Source of the DNA: Mycobacterium sp. ELW1
GTDB lineage: Bacteria; Actinomycetota; Actinomycetes; Mycobacteriales; Mycobacteriaceae
Assembly (NCBI RefSeq): GCF_008329905.1
Contig: NZ_CP032155.1
Coordinates: 3,472,001-3,536,000, forward strand
DNA length: 64,000 nucleotides
Reading direction: 5' to 3'
Shown here: positions 33,120-42,774 of the stretch, one piece after another
Layout of the letters: every line of letters starts with the position of its first letter
Position numbering within the stretch: the first letter of the stretch is position 1
Made by a program: the position numbers and the translations under genes
Notes under the pieces: generated by a model
What the model saw: the letters and a program-made list of their open reading frames with translations, nothing else
Databases searched by the model: none
What the model was told of the DNA's origin: nothing

Positions 33120-35426
33120 TCAGGGTGGCGTGGCGTCCGTCTCCGAACCACTCCCGCCGCCAAGCGACGTGCCATTGGTCCAGGTCCGCACCGCGCCCGC
33201 CCTGGTCGTATCGACGACACCGTTGACAACCTTGTAGTAGCCGTCATAGACGGTGAGGCTGACGGGGTTGTTGACACCCCACTTCGTACCGGTGCCGTCG
33301 TAACCACCGGTGAAGGTCCCGTTCTGGGACCAGATGTAGGTGAGGCCGTCACCGTCGCTGTCAGTCACTTTGACTACGGTCACGTTCTTGGTGAACACGG
33401 CGCCGTAGGTGCCCGACGTCACCGGCCTGTTGTTGGAGGCATAGACCGGCAGCCGCACCGCGACCATTGCGGTGCCCGAGTATCCGTCGGTCACCGTGAG
33501 GTCGAGGTAGTCGTTCCTATCACTATCTGAGGCAACGATCTTTGCCGCCTGGTGGGATTGCGCATCGGAGACGTTCCGCGTGTAGGTGAACGATCCGTCA
33601 CCCTTGAGCACAACGGTGCCGCCGTTTCGGGTGGACAGGGTGACGGTCCCAGAACCGACCGGGACAGTGATTCCGTTGATCTTCAGCGCGTCGCCGTCGG
33701 TGTCGTTCCACTTGATCGTCCCAGCCGGCATGGTCACGGTCTGTGTCGTGCCGCTGCGACTACCGACGCCCGCTGTACCAGTGACGGTCACCGTGGGCGC
33801 GGCGTTAGGTATCGTGGGCTGGACAAGCAACCGCAGACTGACCGTACGGCCATTGGCATCGGTCGCGAGTATGTTCACGTAGTCGTCGGTCGTGGGGCCA
33901 TGACCCAGACTCTCATCACGGTGATAGGTGAAGGCGCCGGTCGTCGGATCGAACGATGTCACCGAACCCTTCGTCGGAGGGGCGCCCAGCGAGAAGCTCG
34001 AGAATCCGCCGGGGAGGTAGGTCGACGAGCCAGGCACCTTACCGCTGTAGTAATACTGCGTCGAGGTGTTGATGTTGGTCGGAGTGATTGCCGCTGTGCT
34101 GTTAGTCACCGTCACCGTGACGACTGTGTTGCCGTAATGGCCGTCGTTGATATTCACCTGGAAGCTCTGGCTGCCGCTCACCGTGGCCGATGAGATATAC
34201 GTAAAGTCGCCTGTATCCGGGTTTATGGTGACGATGCCGCCGTTGCCAGCCCCATTCTTCGTGTAGGCGGAGTTGTTGCTCAAACCGTTGACCGACGAGC
34301 CGACCAACGAGTACTTCAGCGTGTCGCCATCGGCGTCGCCGCCGTTTACTTTGCCCTTCACCACGCCAAGGCCGTCGGTGCCAATCACCGTGACGGTTCC
34401 GGTGGGGTTGGCGTTTGTACCGCCGATGATCCCGATCTTGAACGTGAGGGTGTACGGAGCACCGTCTGCGGACAAGACCGGAATCTGCACGGTGTCGTAT
34501 CGGTCGGCCTCGTTCTCCGAGGTGGACCTGTGGAAGAACGCGTCGTCCTGGAACTTGGAGTCCCACACCGCCGGCGGCGTGTAGGTGAACCCACCTGTGG
34601 AGTTATTGACGGTGACCAGCGCGTGACCGTCCGACGTATACGTCCCGCCTTGAGAGACGCCAAAGAACTGAACCGGGTTGCCGTCCTGATCTACCACATG
34701 GAACGTCCCGGCGGCATACATGCCCAGCGCGTTCTTATAGTGCCAGCTCTCGTACGTCGTATTGGTTGTGTACGTCTGGAAGAGGGCTATCTCCTGGAAC
34801 CGCTTGTATAGGGCGACTAAGGCGACATACGTCACCAAAGTGAACGGATTCACTTGAGCTGCAGTCAAAGTGGGCAGAACGATGTTAAATGCCTCTTCGG
34901 GACTGCTGTAAACGCCACCTCCCAGGGCTACCGAGGCACCGACCTTGAGTCCTAGCGTGGTGGCGTTATGAAGGTCGGACCTCGTGACGGTGGCCCCGGT
35001 GGTCGTGTAGATGACGTCAATCGCGATCTGCTCCATGTCATACACGCCGTTAAGCATGTCGCCCAGAACAGTCGCCGTCCCGGCCACGGCGGCACCCATG
35101 ATCTTGTACACCGAGATGATGTTGAGAGCGCCGGCGCCGTCGGCGATCCTGAAGGGCGGCACGACGCGGTTCAGAAAATCGCCCCACGCATTGAGGGTGG
35201 AGGCGAACGTGTAGCCCGGGATCGATGACGTGACAAAGATGGCTGCGAAATCCAGCGAATCCTTGATCCACCGTTGCGGACTGCCGATTGGCGCGGTCGC
35301 AATCAATTGGTCGAGTTGGGCCGTCAGCGCATCGAGACTCTGGTCGATCGGATGATTGGTGATGTCGACGAAGTGTCGGGGCGGCCCAGGCCAGCCAACG
35401 AGACGAGCGAGCGCCCTCGCGACCAC
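33120..35426 (-). CDS. Large secreted repeat protein, main part (Ig/cadherin-like repeats; 5' end in another frame)
   Basis: This frame encodes most of the surface protein. After a Thr/Ala linker comes a helical region (ALTAQLDQLIATAPIGS, AWGDFLNRVVPPF), then beta-rich tandem modules: GTVTVIGTDGLGVVKGKVNG with GGIVTINPDTGDFTYISSAT, SVTSFDPTTGAFTYHRDES, TVVLKGDGSFTYTRNVSDAQ, and several TDGDALK/DSDGDGLTY Ca-binding-like turns. These resemble the VCBS/cadherin-like modules of mycobacterial exported proteins. GTG 35426 is only the first possible in-frame start; the frame is open further upstream (TTDPTQDPIYLSVV). The secretion signal is on the preceding fragment. Base composition looks less GC-rich than the neighbours. 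The precise function is unknown. Confidence 0.75.
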   Translation of the reverse strand: MVARALARLVGWPGPPRHFVDITNHPIDQSLDALTAQLDQLIATAPIGSPQRWIKDSLDFAAIFVTSSIPGYTFASTLNAWGDFLNRVVPPFRIADGAGALNIISVYKIMGAAVAGTATVLGDMLNGVYDMEQIAIDVIYTTTGATVTRSDLHNATTLGLKVGASVALGGGVYSSPEEAFNIVLPTLTAAQVNPFTLVTYVALVALYKRFQEIALFQTYTTNTTYESWHYKNALGMYAAGTFHVVDQDGNPVQFFGVSQGGTYTSDGHALVTVNNSTGGFTYTPPAVWDSKFQDDAFFHRSTSENEADRYDTVQIPVLSADGAPYTLTFKIGIIGGTNANPTGTVTVIGTDGLGVVKGKVNGGDADGDTLKYSLVGSSVNGLSNNSAYTKNGAGNGGIVTINPDTGDFTYISSATVSGSQSFQVNINDGHYGNTVVTVTVTNSTAAITPTNINTSTQYYYSGKVPGSSTYLPGGFSSFSLGAPPTKGSVTSFDPTTGAFTYHRDESLGHGPTTDDYVNILATDANGRTVSLRLLVQPTIPNAAPTVTVTGTAGVGSRSGTTQTVTMPAGTIKWNDTDGDALKINGITVPVGSGTVTLSTRNGGTVVLKGDGSFTYTRNVSDAQSHQAAKIVASDSDRNDYLDLTVTDGYSGTAMVAVRLPVYASNNRPVTSGTYGAVFTKNVTVVKVTDSDGDGLTYIWSQNGTFTGGYDGTGTKWGVNNPVSLTVYDGYYKVVNGVVDTTRAGAVRTWTNGTSLGGGSGSETDATPP

Positions 35427-36088
35427 GCTGAGGTAAATCGGATCCTGTGTCGGGTCTGTCGTGGCGGCAGCTGTGGCAGCGGGGTCGGAGCGGCTTTGAC
35501 AGCAGCCAGCGTGGACTTGGCGGCCTTCGGCGTGGCCGTGACCACCTCGACTGAATCCGGCGTTTCCGTGCTGGGCGAGGAGCTTGACGCATTCGCGCCT
35601 GTTGCCGGCTCCGTCGAGACCGGGGTTTTCGAGCCATCGGTGGCGCCCGTGCCATCGGTGTCGTCGGGCGTGCCCTCGCTGGTCGAAGGCGTCGAGCCAG
35701 CGGTGGTCGAGGGCGGCGGCGGCGTGATGTCGGCATCGGTAACAGCCCGGCTCGATCCGGTTGCGCTCGTGGTCGATGAGGAGCGGGGCGCTGGCGCCGA
35801 CTGCTTGCTGGACTGGCGATTGCGTGCGGACCCAGCCGAACCTGCCGTCCGCTTGGGACTCGAGGCGCTTCCGGAGTCATTCGCCGAACTCGCCTTCGGG
35901 CCAGAATCCGCCGAACCGCCGTCGGTTGCGGCTGCCGCCACGCCTTGACCGGCCGCTACCGTCAGACCGATTCCCACAGCAGCAGCCACGATCCCATTGC
36001 GAGCCGCCTGCTTCCCGTTATGCGTTACCGGCTTGCGATGACGTCCGGCGTGCTTTCGGTGGCGACCCCCGCGCTTCTTGGAACTCAC
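35324..36088 (-). CDS. N-terminal fragment of the surface repeat protein (signal peptide and linker)
   Basis: Begins MSSKKRGGRHRKHAGRHRK, a long basic n-region, then NGIVAAAVGIGLTVAAGQGV and an Ala-rich cleavage region: a mycobacterial-type Sec signal. A long Ser/Thr/Pro/Ala low-complexity linker follows, then STLAAVKAAPTPLPQLP. From about 35500 the sense continues better in the next frame (ASDPAATAAATTDPTQDPIY if one base is restored), leading into the repeat region. The two reading frames are therefore most likely one gene split by a single-base loss near 35480-35500, whether a real mutation or a sequence error. Confidence 0.7.
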   Translation of the reverse strand: MSSKKRGGRHRKHAGRHRKPVTHNGKQAARNGIVAAAVGIGLTVAAGQGVAAAATDGGSADSGPKASSANDSGSASSPKRTAGSAGSARNRQSSKQSAPAPRSSSTTSATGSSRAVTDADITPPPPSTTAGSTPSTSEGTPDDTDGTGATDGSKTPVSTEPATGANASSSSPSTETPDSVEVVTATPKAAKSTLAAVKAAPTPLPQLPPRQTRHRIRFTSAWSRGRSLVSLAGLGRPDTSSTSPIIRSTRVSMR

Positions 36089-36355
36089 CAGCTCTCCCGC
36101 TTATCCGCAGTGTGACGAGACTCATGGATCTGCAGCGCTAGAGACGCACGCCACTTTGATGACACCGCAACGTAGCATTCTCCGAGGCACATTTTCAAAG
36201 TTTGCCACGGTCAGATTTTCCGAGATCGGCTCCACCAGCAACTTCATCGTATTTTTCGGAGTCCGTGTCGCGATAGCGAAGCTGGTAAGCCCACACAGGA
36301 AGCAGCGTGCAGCAAATTTACCCACTAATCAATTGATCAGTTGGGAATGTGCAGG
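36089..36355. other. AT-richer intergenic stretch upstream of the surface-protein gene
   Basis: These 267 bases between ribE and the surface-protein start are visibly less GC-rich than the surroundings (around 36160-36350). I see no credible gene. It should contain the promoter of the surface-protein gene, and it breaks ribE from the rest of the rib genes. Confidence 0.5.
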
Positions 36356-36955
36356 TCAGCGCACGCGGTCGGCGAGCAAACGTTCCACGTATTTGGCGAT
36401 GACATCGACTTCGAGGTTCACCGGCGTGTCGACCGCCGCACGACCCAGGGTGGTGAGCGCCAGCGTGGTGGGGATCAGCGAGACCTCGAACCAATCGTCA
36501 CCCAGCCCGGACACCGTCAGGGAGATGCCGTCGACGGTGATCGAGCCCTTCTCCACCACGTACCGCGACAGCTCCGGCGGCAGCGCGATCCGCACGATTT
36601 CCCAGTGCTCGGACGGTGCGCGGGAGATGACGCGGCCGGTCCCGTCGACGTGACCCTGCACGATGTGCCCGCCGAGCCGGCTGTTGACCGCCGCGGCGCG
36701 CTCCAGGTTGACCGCGCTGCCGACGTCGACCGCGGCCAGACTGGACCGGTTGAGCGTCTCGGCCATCACGTCGGCACTGAACTGCCCGCCGGGCAGCACC
36801 TCGACGACGGTCAGGCAGACGCCGTTGACGGCGATCGAATCGCCGTGTCGGGCATCGGCGGTGACGACGGGGCCGCGGATCACGAACCGGGCCGAGTCGG
36901 CCAACTCATCCTTGCCGACGATCTCACCCAGTTCTTCAACGATTCCGGTGAACAC
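36356..36955 (-). CDS. ribE: Riboflavin synthase, alpha chain
   Basis: Dismutates two lumazine molecules to riboflavin. The 199 residues form two lumazine-binding repeats: MFTGIVEELGEIV with GDSIAVNGVCLTVVEVLPGG and AETLNRSSL, then the second with GHIVQGHVDGTGRVIS and ITVDGISLTVSGLGDDWFEV. ATG 36955. It is divergent from lprG, 130 bases apart, as in M. tuberculosis. No FMN-riboswitch-like structure is evident upstream. Confidence 0.97.
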   Translation of the reverse strand: MFTGIVEELGEIVGKDELADSARFVIRGPVVTADARHGDSIAVNGVCLTVVEVLPGGQFSADVMAETLNRSSLAAVDVGSAVNLERAAAVNSRLGGHIVQGHVDGTGRVISRAPSEHWEIVRIALPPELSRYVVEKGSITVDGISLTVSGLGDDWFEVSLIPTTLALTTLGRAAVDTPVNLEVDVIAKYVERLLADRVR

Positions 36956-37085
36956 GCGCCCAATCTAGCCTCGGCGTGACGACACTCGCTTAGGTGCACT
37001 AAATCTGCAGTTCACGGGCTATAACGCGAGCCCGGTCCAGCCCGGCGCCGCAGGTCTGGTCACCCCGACCCTCTACGATGCACCT

Positions 37086-37784
37086 ATGCCGACGTGCCGC
37101 CGAATGTTCGCCGTCCTTGCCGCCCTCCTCGCAACAGCCGCCCTGTTCGTCGCGGGCTGCTCGTCCTCCTCCAAGCCTTCCGAGCCGCTACCGGAGGCCG
37201 CCGGTCTGCTGCAGCAGTCCATTCAGGTCACCAAGGCCCTCAAGAGCGCCCACCTCGAGATCACGGTCGGCGGCAAGATCGAGGGTCTGCCCGTCAAGAA
37301 GCTGTCCGGCGACCTGACCAACGTGCCCGCGACCGCGGTGTCCGGGAACTCGACCATCTCGATGGGCGGCTCGGACGTCGACATCCAGTTGGTCGTGCTC
37401 GACGGCACCCTGTACGCCGCACTGACCCCCAACAACTGGCTCGACATGGGCCCGGCCAAGGACATCTACGACCCCTCGGTGGTGCTCAACCCGGACAACG
37501 GGCTGGCCAACTGGCTCGCCAGCATCACCGACGCCAAGTCGGAGGCCAGCGAGACCATCAACGGTGTGGACACCATCCGCATCACCGGCAACGTCAGCGC
37601 CGACGCCATGAACAAGCTGATCCCGCTCAAGGCCTCCAGCCCGCTGCCCGCCACCGTGTGGATCCAGAAGGCCGACCCGCATCAGCTGGTCCAGGCCAAG
37701 GCCGACACCGGGAACGGCAGCAGCATCCAGATCACGTTGTCGGAGTGGGATAAGCCGGTCAGCGTCTCCAAGCCCGCCGTCTGA
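37086..37784 (+). CDS. lprG: Lipoprotein LprG
   Basis: Cell-envelope lipoprotein that binds triacylated lipids (LAM, PIM, triacylglycerol) and works with the P55 pump. The 232-residue precursor has a signal peptide with lipobox VAGC near residue 24, a Ser-rich spacer, then the LppX/LprG fold ([54 protein letters not shown]). ATG 37086. It is followed after eight bases by P55, forming the conserved lprG-P55 operon. Confidence 0.97.
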   Translation: MPTCRRMFAVLAALLATAALFVAGCSSSSKPSEPLPEAAGLLQQSIQVTKALKSAHLEITVGGKIEGLPVKKLSGDLTNVPATAVSGNSTISMGGSDVDIQLVVLDGTLYAALTPNNWLDMGPAKDIYDPSVVLNPDNGLANWLASITDAKSEASETINGVDTIRITGNVSADAMNKLIPLKASSPLPATVWIQKADPHQLVQAKADTGNGSSIQITLSEWDKPVSVSKPAV

Positions 37785-37792
37785 CGGGCCCG

Positions 37793-39361
37793 GTGATGGC
37801 TGAGTCTGTGGACACCGCTGCACACCGGGTGGGGACCTCCGGCCGCAGCCGCCGGATCGTGATCAGCGCGGGTAGCCTCGCCGTTCTGCTCGGGGCGCTC
37901 GACACATATGTCGTGGTCACGATCATGGTCGACATCATGTCGACGGTCGGCATCCCGGTGAACAAGCTGCAGCAGGTCACCCCGATCATCACCTGGTACA
38001 TGCTGGGCTACATCGCGGCGATGCCGCTGCTGGGCCGGCTGTCCGACCGCTTCGGACGCAAGCTCATGCTGCAGCTGTCCTTGGTCACGTTCGCGGCCGG
38101 CTCGGTGGTGACCGCGCTGTCCACCGACCTGACCATGCTGGTGGTCGGCCGGCTCGTCCAGGGCGTCGCCGCAGGCGCCCTGCTGCCCGTGACGCTCGCG
38201 CTGGCGGCCGACCTGTGGGCCGCCCGCAGCCGGGCCGCGGTACTCGGCGGCATCGGCGCCGCCCAGGAGCTGGGCAGTGTGCTCGGCCCGCTGTACGGCA
38301 TCGGTGTGGTGCTGCTGCTGGGCAAGTGGCAGGACGTGTTCTGGATCAACGTGCCGCTGACGCTGATCGCGATGGTGGCGATCCACTTCAGCCTGCCTTC
38401 CCACGACCGCAGCGAGAACCCCGAAAAGGTCGACCTGGTCGGCGGCATCCTGCTCGCGATCGCATTGGGCCTGGCCGTGATCGGGTTGTACAACCCGAAC
38501 CCCGACGGCAAGACGCTGCTGCCGCCGCACGGCCTGGTCCTGGTCATCGGCGCGATCGTCGCGGCCATCGCATTCTTCGTCTGGGAGCGGTTTGCCCGCA
38601 CCCGGTTGATCGAACCGGCCGGCGTCCGGTTCGTGCCGTTCCTGGCCTCGCTGGGCACCTCGCTGTGCGCGGGCGCGGCGCTGATGGTCACGCTGGTCAA
38701 CGTCGAACTGTTCGGCCAGGGCGTGCTGGGCAAGGACCAGACGCAGGCCGCGTTCCTGCTGCTGCACTTCTTGATCGCGCTGCCGATCGGAGCGCTCATC
38801 GGCGGCTGGATCGCCACCCGGATCGGCGACCGGATCGTCGCCGTGGTCGGCATGCTGATCGCCTCGGGCGCCTACCTGCTGGTGTCGCACTGGGGTACCA
38901 ATGTGGCCACCACCCGCCACGATCTCGGCTTCGTGTCGCTGCCGGTGATCGACACCGACCTGGCGCTGGCCGGCTTCGGGCTGGGTCTGGTGATCGGCCC
39001 GCTCACCTCTGCCGCGCTGCGGGTGGTGCCGGCGGCTCAGCACGGCATCGCCTCGTCGCTGGTCGTGGTGGCCCGCATGACCGGCATGCTGATCGGCGTC
39101 GCGGCGCTCAGTGCGTGGGGCCTGTACCGGTTCAACCAGATCCTGGCCACACTGCCGAGTCCGGGCGGCAACAGCCTGGCCGCCAAGATCGCAGGCGAGG
39201 CCGAGCGCTACCGCACCGCCTTCGCCATGCAGTACGGCTCGATCTTCTTCGTCACCGTGATCGTGTGTCTGGTCGGCGCCGGGCTGGCCCTGTTCGTCGG
39301 CGGCAGGCAAGCGCACGCCGGCTCCGCGGATGCCGAGTCGTCGCTGACCCCGTCGCAGTAG
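37793..39361 (+). CDS. P55 MFS transporter (drug/triacylglyceride efflux, Rv1410c-like)
   Basis: Major facilitator of 522 residues with many transmembrane helices. [19 protein letters not shown], the loop motif [48 protein letters not shown] and [15 protein letters not shown] segments closely match M. tuberculosis P55. It exports triacylglycerides with LprG and contributes to drug tolerance. Start is GTG 37793 or ATG 37796. It ends two bases before the convergent decarboxylase gene. Confidence 0.95.
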   Translation: MMAESVDTAAHRVGTSGRSRRIVISAGSLAVLLGALDTYVVVTIMVDIMSTVGIPVNKLQQVTPIITWYMLGYIAAMPLLGRLSDRFGRKLMLQLSLVTFAAGSVVTALSTDLTMLVVGRLVQGVAAGALLPVTLALAADLWAARSRAAVLGGIGAAQELGSVLGPLYGIGVVLLLGKWQDVFWINVPLTLIAMVAIHFSLPSHDRSENPEKVDLVGGILLAIALGLAVIGLYNPNPDGKTLLPPHGLVLVIGAIVAAIAFFVWERFARTRLIEPAGVRFVPFLASLGTSLCAGAALMVTLVNVELFGQGVLGKDQTQAAFLLLHFLIALPIGALIGGWIATRIGDRIVAVVGMLIASGAYLLVSHWGTNVATTRHDLGFVSLPVIDTDLALAGFGLGLVIGPLTSAALRVVPAAQHGIASSLVVVARMTGMLIGVAALSAWGLYRFNQILATLPSPGGNSLAAKIAGEAERYRTAFAMQYGSIFFVTVIVCLVGAGLALFVGGRQAHAGSADAESSLTPSQ

Positions 39362-39362
39362 C

Positions 39363-40616
39363 TCACACGTCGCGGGCCAGGAGGTCGGCCCAGGTGTCGC
39401 GGCGCACCACGAGCCGGGCGTCCCCGTTCGCGGCGAACACCACCGGGATGCGGCGCGCCCCGTTGTACTGGTTGGACATCGTGTAGCAGTACGCGCCGGT
39501 GACCGGGACGGCCAGCAGGTCCCCGACCACTGGATTGTCAAGGGAGACAACGTCGATCAGCTGGTCGCCGGATTCGCAGTGCCTGCCGACGACGGTGACC
39601 TCGGAGCCCCCGCCCACCCGGTCGACGAGGGTGGCCTCGAACCGCTGCCCGTACAACGACACCTCGAGGTTGTCCCCCATCCCGCCGTCGACCGCGACGT
39701 GGGTGACCACCCCGTGTTTGACGGTCGTCACCCGGTAGACCGTGCACGCCGCGGTCGCGGTCATCGACCGGCCCGGCTCGACGATGATGCGGGCGTCGGC
39801 GGGGACCAGGCCGCGAGCCTTCTCGATCATGGTGTGGGCGTAGGCGTCCACCGTCGGCGGGTGATCGGCGTAGGTGTAGCGCACCCCGAGCCCGCCGCCG
39901 AAGTCGTATACGTCGAAGCTGCCCAGCTCGGCGACCGGAGCCACGGCGGCGGCGAGCTGGTCGGCGTCGAGCAGCTGCGAGCCGACGTGAGTGTGCACGC
40001 CGTCGCAGCGCAACACCCGGCTGCGTCGGATCTTCTCGATCGCCAGCCGGGCATCTGCCGGCAGCAGGCCGAATTTCGAGCCGGCGTGACCGGTTGCCAC
40101 CGCGGCATGGGTATCGGCCTCGATACCCGGCACGACCCGCACCAGGCAGGGCTGCCTGCGGCCCGGCTCGACAATGCGTTCCAGCCGGTCGATGTCGTCG
40201 AAGTTGTCGACGACGATCAGGCCGACACCGCTGCTGACGGCCATACCGATTTCTTCGTCGGTCTTGGCGTTGCCGTGCAACAGCATCCGCGCCGGATCGG
40301 CCCCGGCGGCCAGTGCGGTGGCGATCTCTCCCCCGCCGGCCACGTCGAGCAGCAGCCCTTCCTCGCTGGCCAGACGTTGAATTGCGGTGCAGGGGAACGC
40401 TTTCGACGCGAATGCCACATCGGCTCGGGCCCACCGGCTGCGGAACGCGCTCAGGTAGTCCCTGGCCCGCTGCCGCACGGCGTCCTCGGCGACCACCATG
40501 ACCGGGGTGCCGAATTCGGCAGCCAGCGCATCGAGTCGGCAGCCCCCGACGGTCAGGACGCCGTCGGAGTGCTGCGAACCGGGCGGAAACAAACCGAGTA
40601 CATCGGGATCGTTCAT
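39363..40616 (-). CDS. Diaminopimelate decarboxylase-like PLP enzyme
   Basis: Fold type III PLP decarboxylase of 417 residues. AFASKAFPCTAIQRLA carries the PLP Lys, THVGSQL, FGGGLGVRY and IIVEPGRSMTA bind the cofactor phosphate, and the second-subunit motif CESGDQL is present, so catalysis looks intact. It resembles LysA, but the gene lies in an accessory catabolic cluster rather than a lysine-synthesis locus, so the substrate may be DAP or another amino acid with a D-centre. ATG 40616 overlaps the nagB stop (TGATG). Last gene of the eleven-gene cluster. Confidence 0.85.
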   Translation of the reverse strand: MNDPDVLGLFPPGSQHSDGVLTVGGCRLDALAAEFGTPVMVVAEDAVRQRARDYLSAFRSRWARADVAFASKAFPCTAIQRLASEEGLLLDVAGGGEIATALAAGADPARMLLHGNAKTDEEIGMAVSSGVGLIVVDNFDDIDRLERIVEPGRRQPCLVRVVPGIEADTHAAVATGHAGSKFGLLPADARLAIEKIRRSRVLRCDGVHTHVGSQLLDADQLAAAVAPVAELGSFDVYDFGGGLGVRYTYADHPPTVDAYAHTMIEKARGLVPADARIIVEPGRSMTATAACTVYRVTTVKHGVVTHVAVDGGMGDNLEVSLYGQRFEATLVDRVGGGSEVTVVGRHCESGDQLIDVVSLDNPVVGDLLAVPVTGAYCYTMSNQYNGARRIPVVFAANGDARLVVRRDTWADLLARDV

Positions 40617-41341
40617 CACGCCATCCTGCTCCATGCCGCGCGGTCCGCGATCACTGTGACATCCCCGTGCCGCTGCAACACCGATGCCGGCACAGCCGCG
40701 TCGACGGGGCCGCGCAGTGCGGCAGCCAGCGCGTCGGCCTTTGCCCGACCGGCCGCCAGCAGCAGGATGGAGCGGGCCCGACCGATCGTCGCCAGTCCCT
40801 GGGTGATCGCGCTGCGCGGGACGTCGTCGACCCGGCCGCCGAAGAACCGGGCGTTGTCGTGCCGGGTCTGGTCGGACAGCTCCACCACCCGCGTGGTCGA
40901 ATCGAGCGGCGAGCCGGGCTCGTTGAACGCCAGGTGCCCATTGGAGCCGATCCCGGCGATCTGGACATCGACACCGCCAGTCTCGGCAATCCGCTGCTCG
41001 AATGCCTCCGCCACAGCCGCCGGATCGGCGCTATCTCCTTGCGGCACATGAACATTGGCGATAGGGATACCGAGCGGATCGGCGACGCGCGAACGCACGT
41101 AGGCCGTGTAGCTGCGTGGGTCACCGTCGTCGAGACCGACGTACTCATCGAGTGCGAGCACCGTGGCACCGGAGAGGTCGACCTCGCCGCGACGGCTGCG
41201 CGATGCCAACTCGGCGTACACCCGCATCGGGGTACCGCCGGTGGCCACCCCGAGCGTGGGCGCGGCGGACGGCAGCCGCTCCAGCAGGGCGGCGGCCGCG
41301 GTGGTGGCGAACATGTCGTCGTCGACGACGGTCACTTTCAT
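40616..41341 (-). CDS. nagB: Glucosamine-6-phosphate deaminase-like protein
   Basis: A 241-residue NagB-type isomerase/deaminase: LGVATGGTPMRVYAEL (phosphate loop), LDEYVGLDDGDPRSY (catalytic Asp), GIGSNGHLAFNEPGS (active-site His) and TQGLATIGRARSILLLA. Such enzymes convert glucosamine-6-phosphate to fructose-6-phosphate and ammonia. It overlaps the FGGY kinase (ATGA) and the decarboxylase (TGATG). Nearby kinase and aminotransferase suggest the amino sugar may be an unusual one. Confidence 0.9.
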   Translation of the reverse strand: MKVTVVDDDMFATTAAAALLERLPSAAPTLGVATGGTPMRVYAELASRSRRGEVDLSGATVLALDEYVGLDDGDPRSYTAYVRSRVADPLGIPIANVHVPQGDSADPAAVAEAFEQRIAETGGVDVQIAGIGSNGHLAFNEPGSPLDSTTRVVELSDQTRHDNARFFGGRVDDVPRSAITQGLATIGRARSILLLAAGRAKADALAAALRGPVDAAVPASVLQRHGDVTVIADRAAWSRMA

Positions 41342-42774
41342 CGGTTCACCTTCGCGCTCGCCCGCAGCCGTGCGTCGTCATGGCGGGCCAGGCAGTCGGT
41401 CCACCAGCCATGCCGGTCTGGTCGGGGCGCGACGATCCGCGGGGCATCGTCGCGGATGATCGGATTCCCGGTCACGCCCGCGGCGAACAGCGCCGCGCCG
41501 ATCGCCGAATGGTCGGTCACCGCCGGATCCACCCACACCTCTCGTCCCGTCGCATCCGCGATGTCCTGCCACATCAGCGGGCTTACCGCACTACCGCCGC
41601 CGAGCCGGACCGGACCCGACTCACCCGTCGCAGCGGAAAGCACATCGATGCACCGGCGCAACTCGACCACGATGCCGGTCAGCAGTGCCCGGCCGATATG
41701 ACCGACGCCCATCCCCAGCCGGAGGCCCTGCACGGTGCCGGTCAGGCTGGGATCCCACAAGGCGCCCTGCTCCCCTGGCGATAGATACGGCAAGAACAAC
41801 GGCGCGTCGGCGAGCGCCACCGTTGCTGCCGCCTCGAGCAGATCGGCCGGTCCGTCCAGGCCGAACAGCGCGGCGATGGCGTCGAACGCCGAACCCATTG
41901 CGAGCAGATCCATTTCGAGTCCCCAGCCGGACCCGGCCAGTGGGGTGACCAGGTAGCGCATGTCGGGATCGCGGGTCGGCCGATCGGAGACACCCAGCAC
42001 GACTGCACTGGTGCCGGCGATCACCCCCACCTCTCCGTGCGCCCGCGCCCCCACTCCCAGCACACCGAGCACCGAGTCCGCCGCGCCCAGCACCACGGGC
42101 AGCTCGCCCGGCACTCCCCACCGCTGCCGCCATCGTTGCGTGAGGGGCAGTGCGGTGGCCGAATGGGCCACCTCGGGCAAGCTCGGCAGACCGGACGCGG
42201 CGACCAACTCCGCACTCCAACAACCACGTTCGAGATCGAAGACGGCGCTGCCCGCCGCGGTGCTGGGGTCGGTGAGCAACGACCCGGTCAGCTGGTGGAA
42301 CAACACGTCCTTGGCGCCGGCGACGGTTGTACCGGCGCAGCCCAGCCCCTGAAGCCGGGCGTGCATCGGCGCCAGGTACCGCCCGTCGACCCGCTGTCCG
42401 GTGATCCGATAGAGCTCGGCGTCCCCGACCATGGCGCGCAACTGGTCGGCCTGCCGCTCAGCCCGGCCGTCCTCCCAGGTGATCGCCGCCCCCACCGGCT
42501 CGAGCATGGTGTCCAGCTCGACCAGTGTGGGCAGCATCGCGCTCAGCCCGATCGCACTCCACCGCCGCGGCGGAACCAAGCCGGCCACGACGTCGCCGGC
42601 CGCTCCCAGCGCCTCCCACCAATGGTGCGGATCTTGTTCGGCCGCTTCGTGTTCGGGCCGCCGGGTGGGATACTCCGACCGCGCCGATGCGACGACCGCA
42701 CCGTCGTGATCGACCGCGACGACCTTGACCGCCGAGGTGCCGAGGTCGACGCCGATGACTACCGGTGCGGTCAC
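41338..42774 (-). CDS. FGGY-family carbohydrate kinase
   Basis: A 478-residue sugar or polyol kinase of the xylulokinase/gluconokinase superfamily. VIGVDLGTSAVKVVAVD is the N-terminal phosphate-1 motif, ITWEDGRAERQ the substrate-site region, GVIAGTSAVVLG phosphate-2, and RLGGGSAVSPLMWQDIADAT the FGGY adenosine motif. Start is GTG 42774 overlapping the aminotransferase stop (GTGA). It would supply the phosphosugar for the NagB-like enzyme next to it. The exact sugar is not known. Confidence 0.9.
   Translation of the reverse strand: MTAPVVIGVDLGTSAVKVVAVDHDGAVVASARSEYPTRRPEHEAAEQDPHHWWEALGAAGDVVAGLVPPRRWSAIGLSAMLPTLVELDTMLEPVGAAITWEDGRAERQADQLRAMVGDAELYRITGQRVDGRYLAPMHARLQGLGCAGTTVAGAKDVLFHQLTGSLLTDPSTAAGSAVFDLERGCWSAELVAASGLPSLPEVAHSATALPLTQRWRQRWGVPGELPVVLGAADSVLGVLGVGARAHGEVGVIAGTSAVVLGVSDRPTRDPDMRYLVTPLAGSGWGLEMDLLAMGSAFDAIAALFGLDGPADLLEAAATVALADAPLFLPYLSPGEQGALWDPSLTGTVQGLRLGMGVGHIGRALLTGIVVELRRCIDVLSAATGESGPVRLGGGSAVSPLMWQDIADATGREVWVDPAVTDHSAIGAALFAAGVTGNPIIRDDAPRIVAPRPDRHGWWTDCLARHDDARLRASAKVNR

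Noticed and set aside
36122..36325. 67-codon minus-strand frame between ribE and the surface-protein gene
   Set aside because: Atypical composition, no ribosome binding site, no family resemblance; more likely promoter DNA.
36956..37085. FMN riboswitch upstream of ribE
   Set aside because: I looked for the conserved RFN elements on the minus strand and found none; the 130-base space is short and shared with lprG.
37682..39550. 622-codon minus-strand frame over the P55 pump
   Set aside because: Antisense to an unmistakable MFS transporter; Gln/His/Asp-rich nonsense composition.
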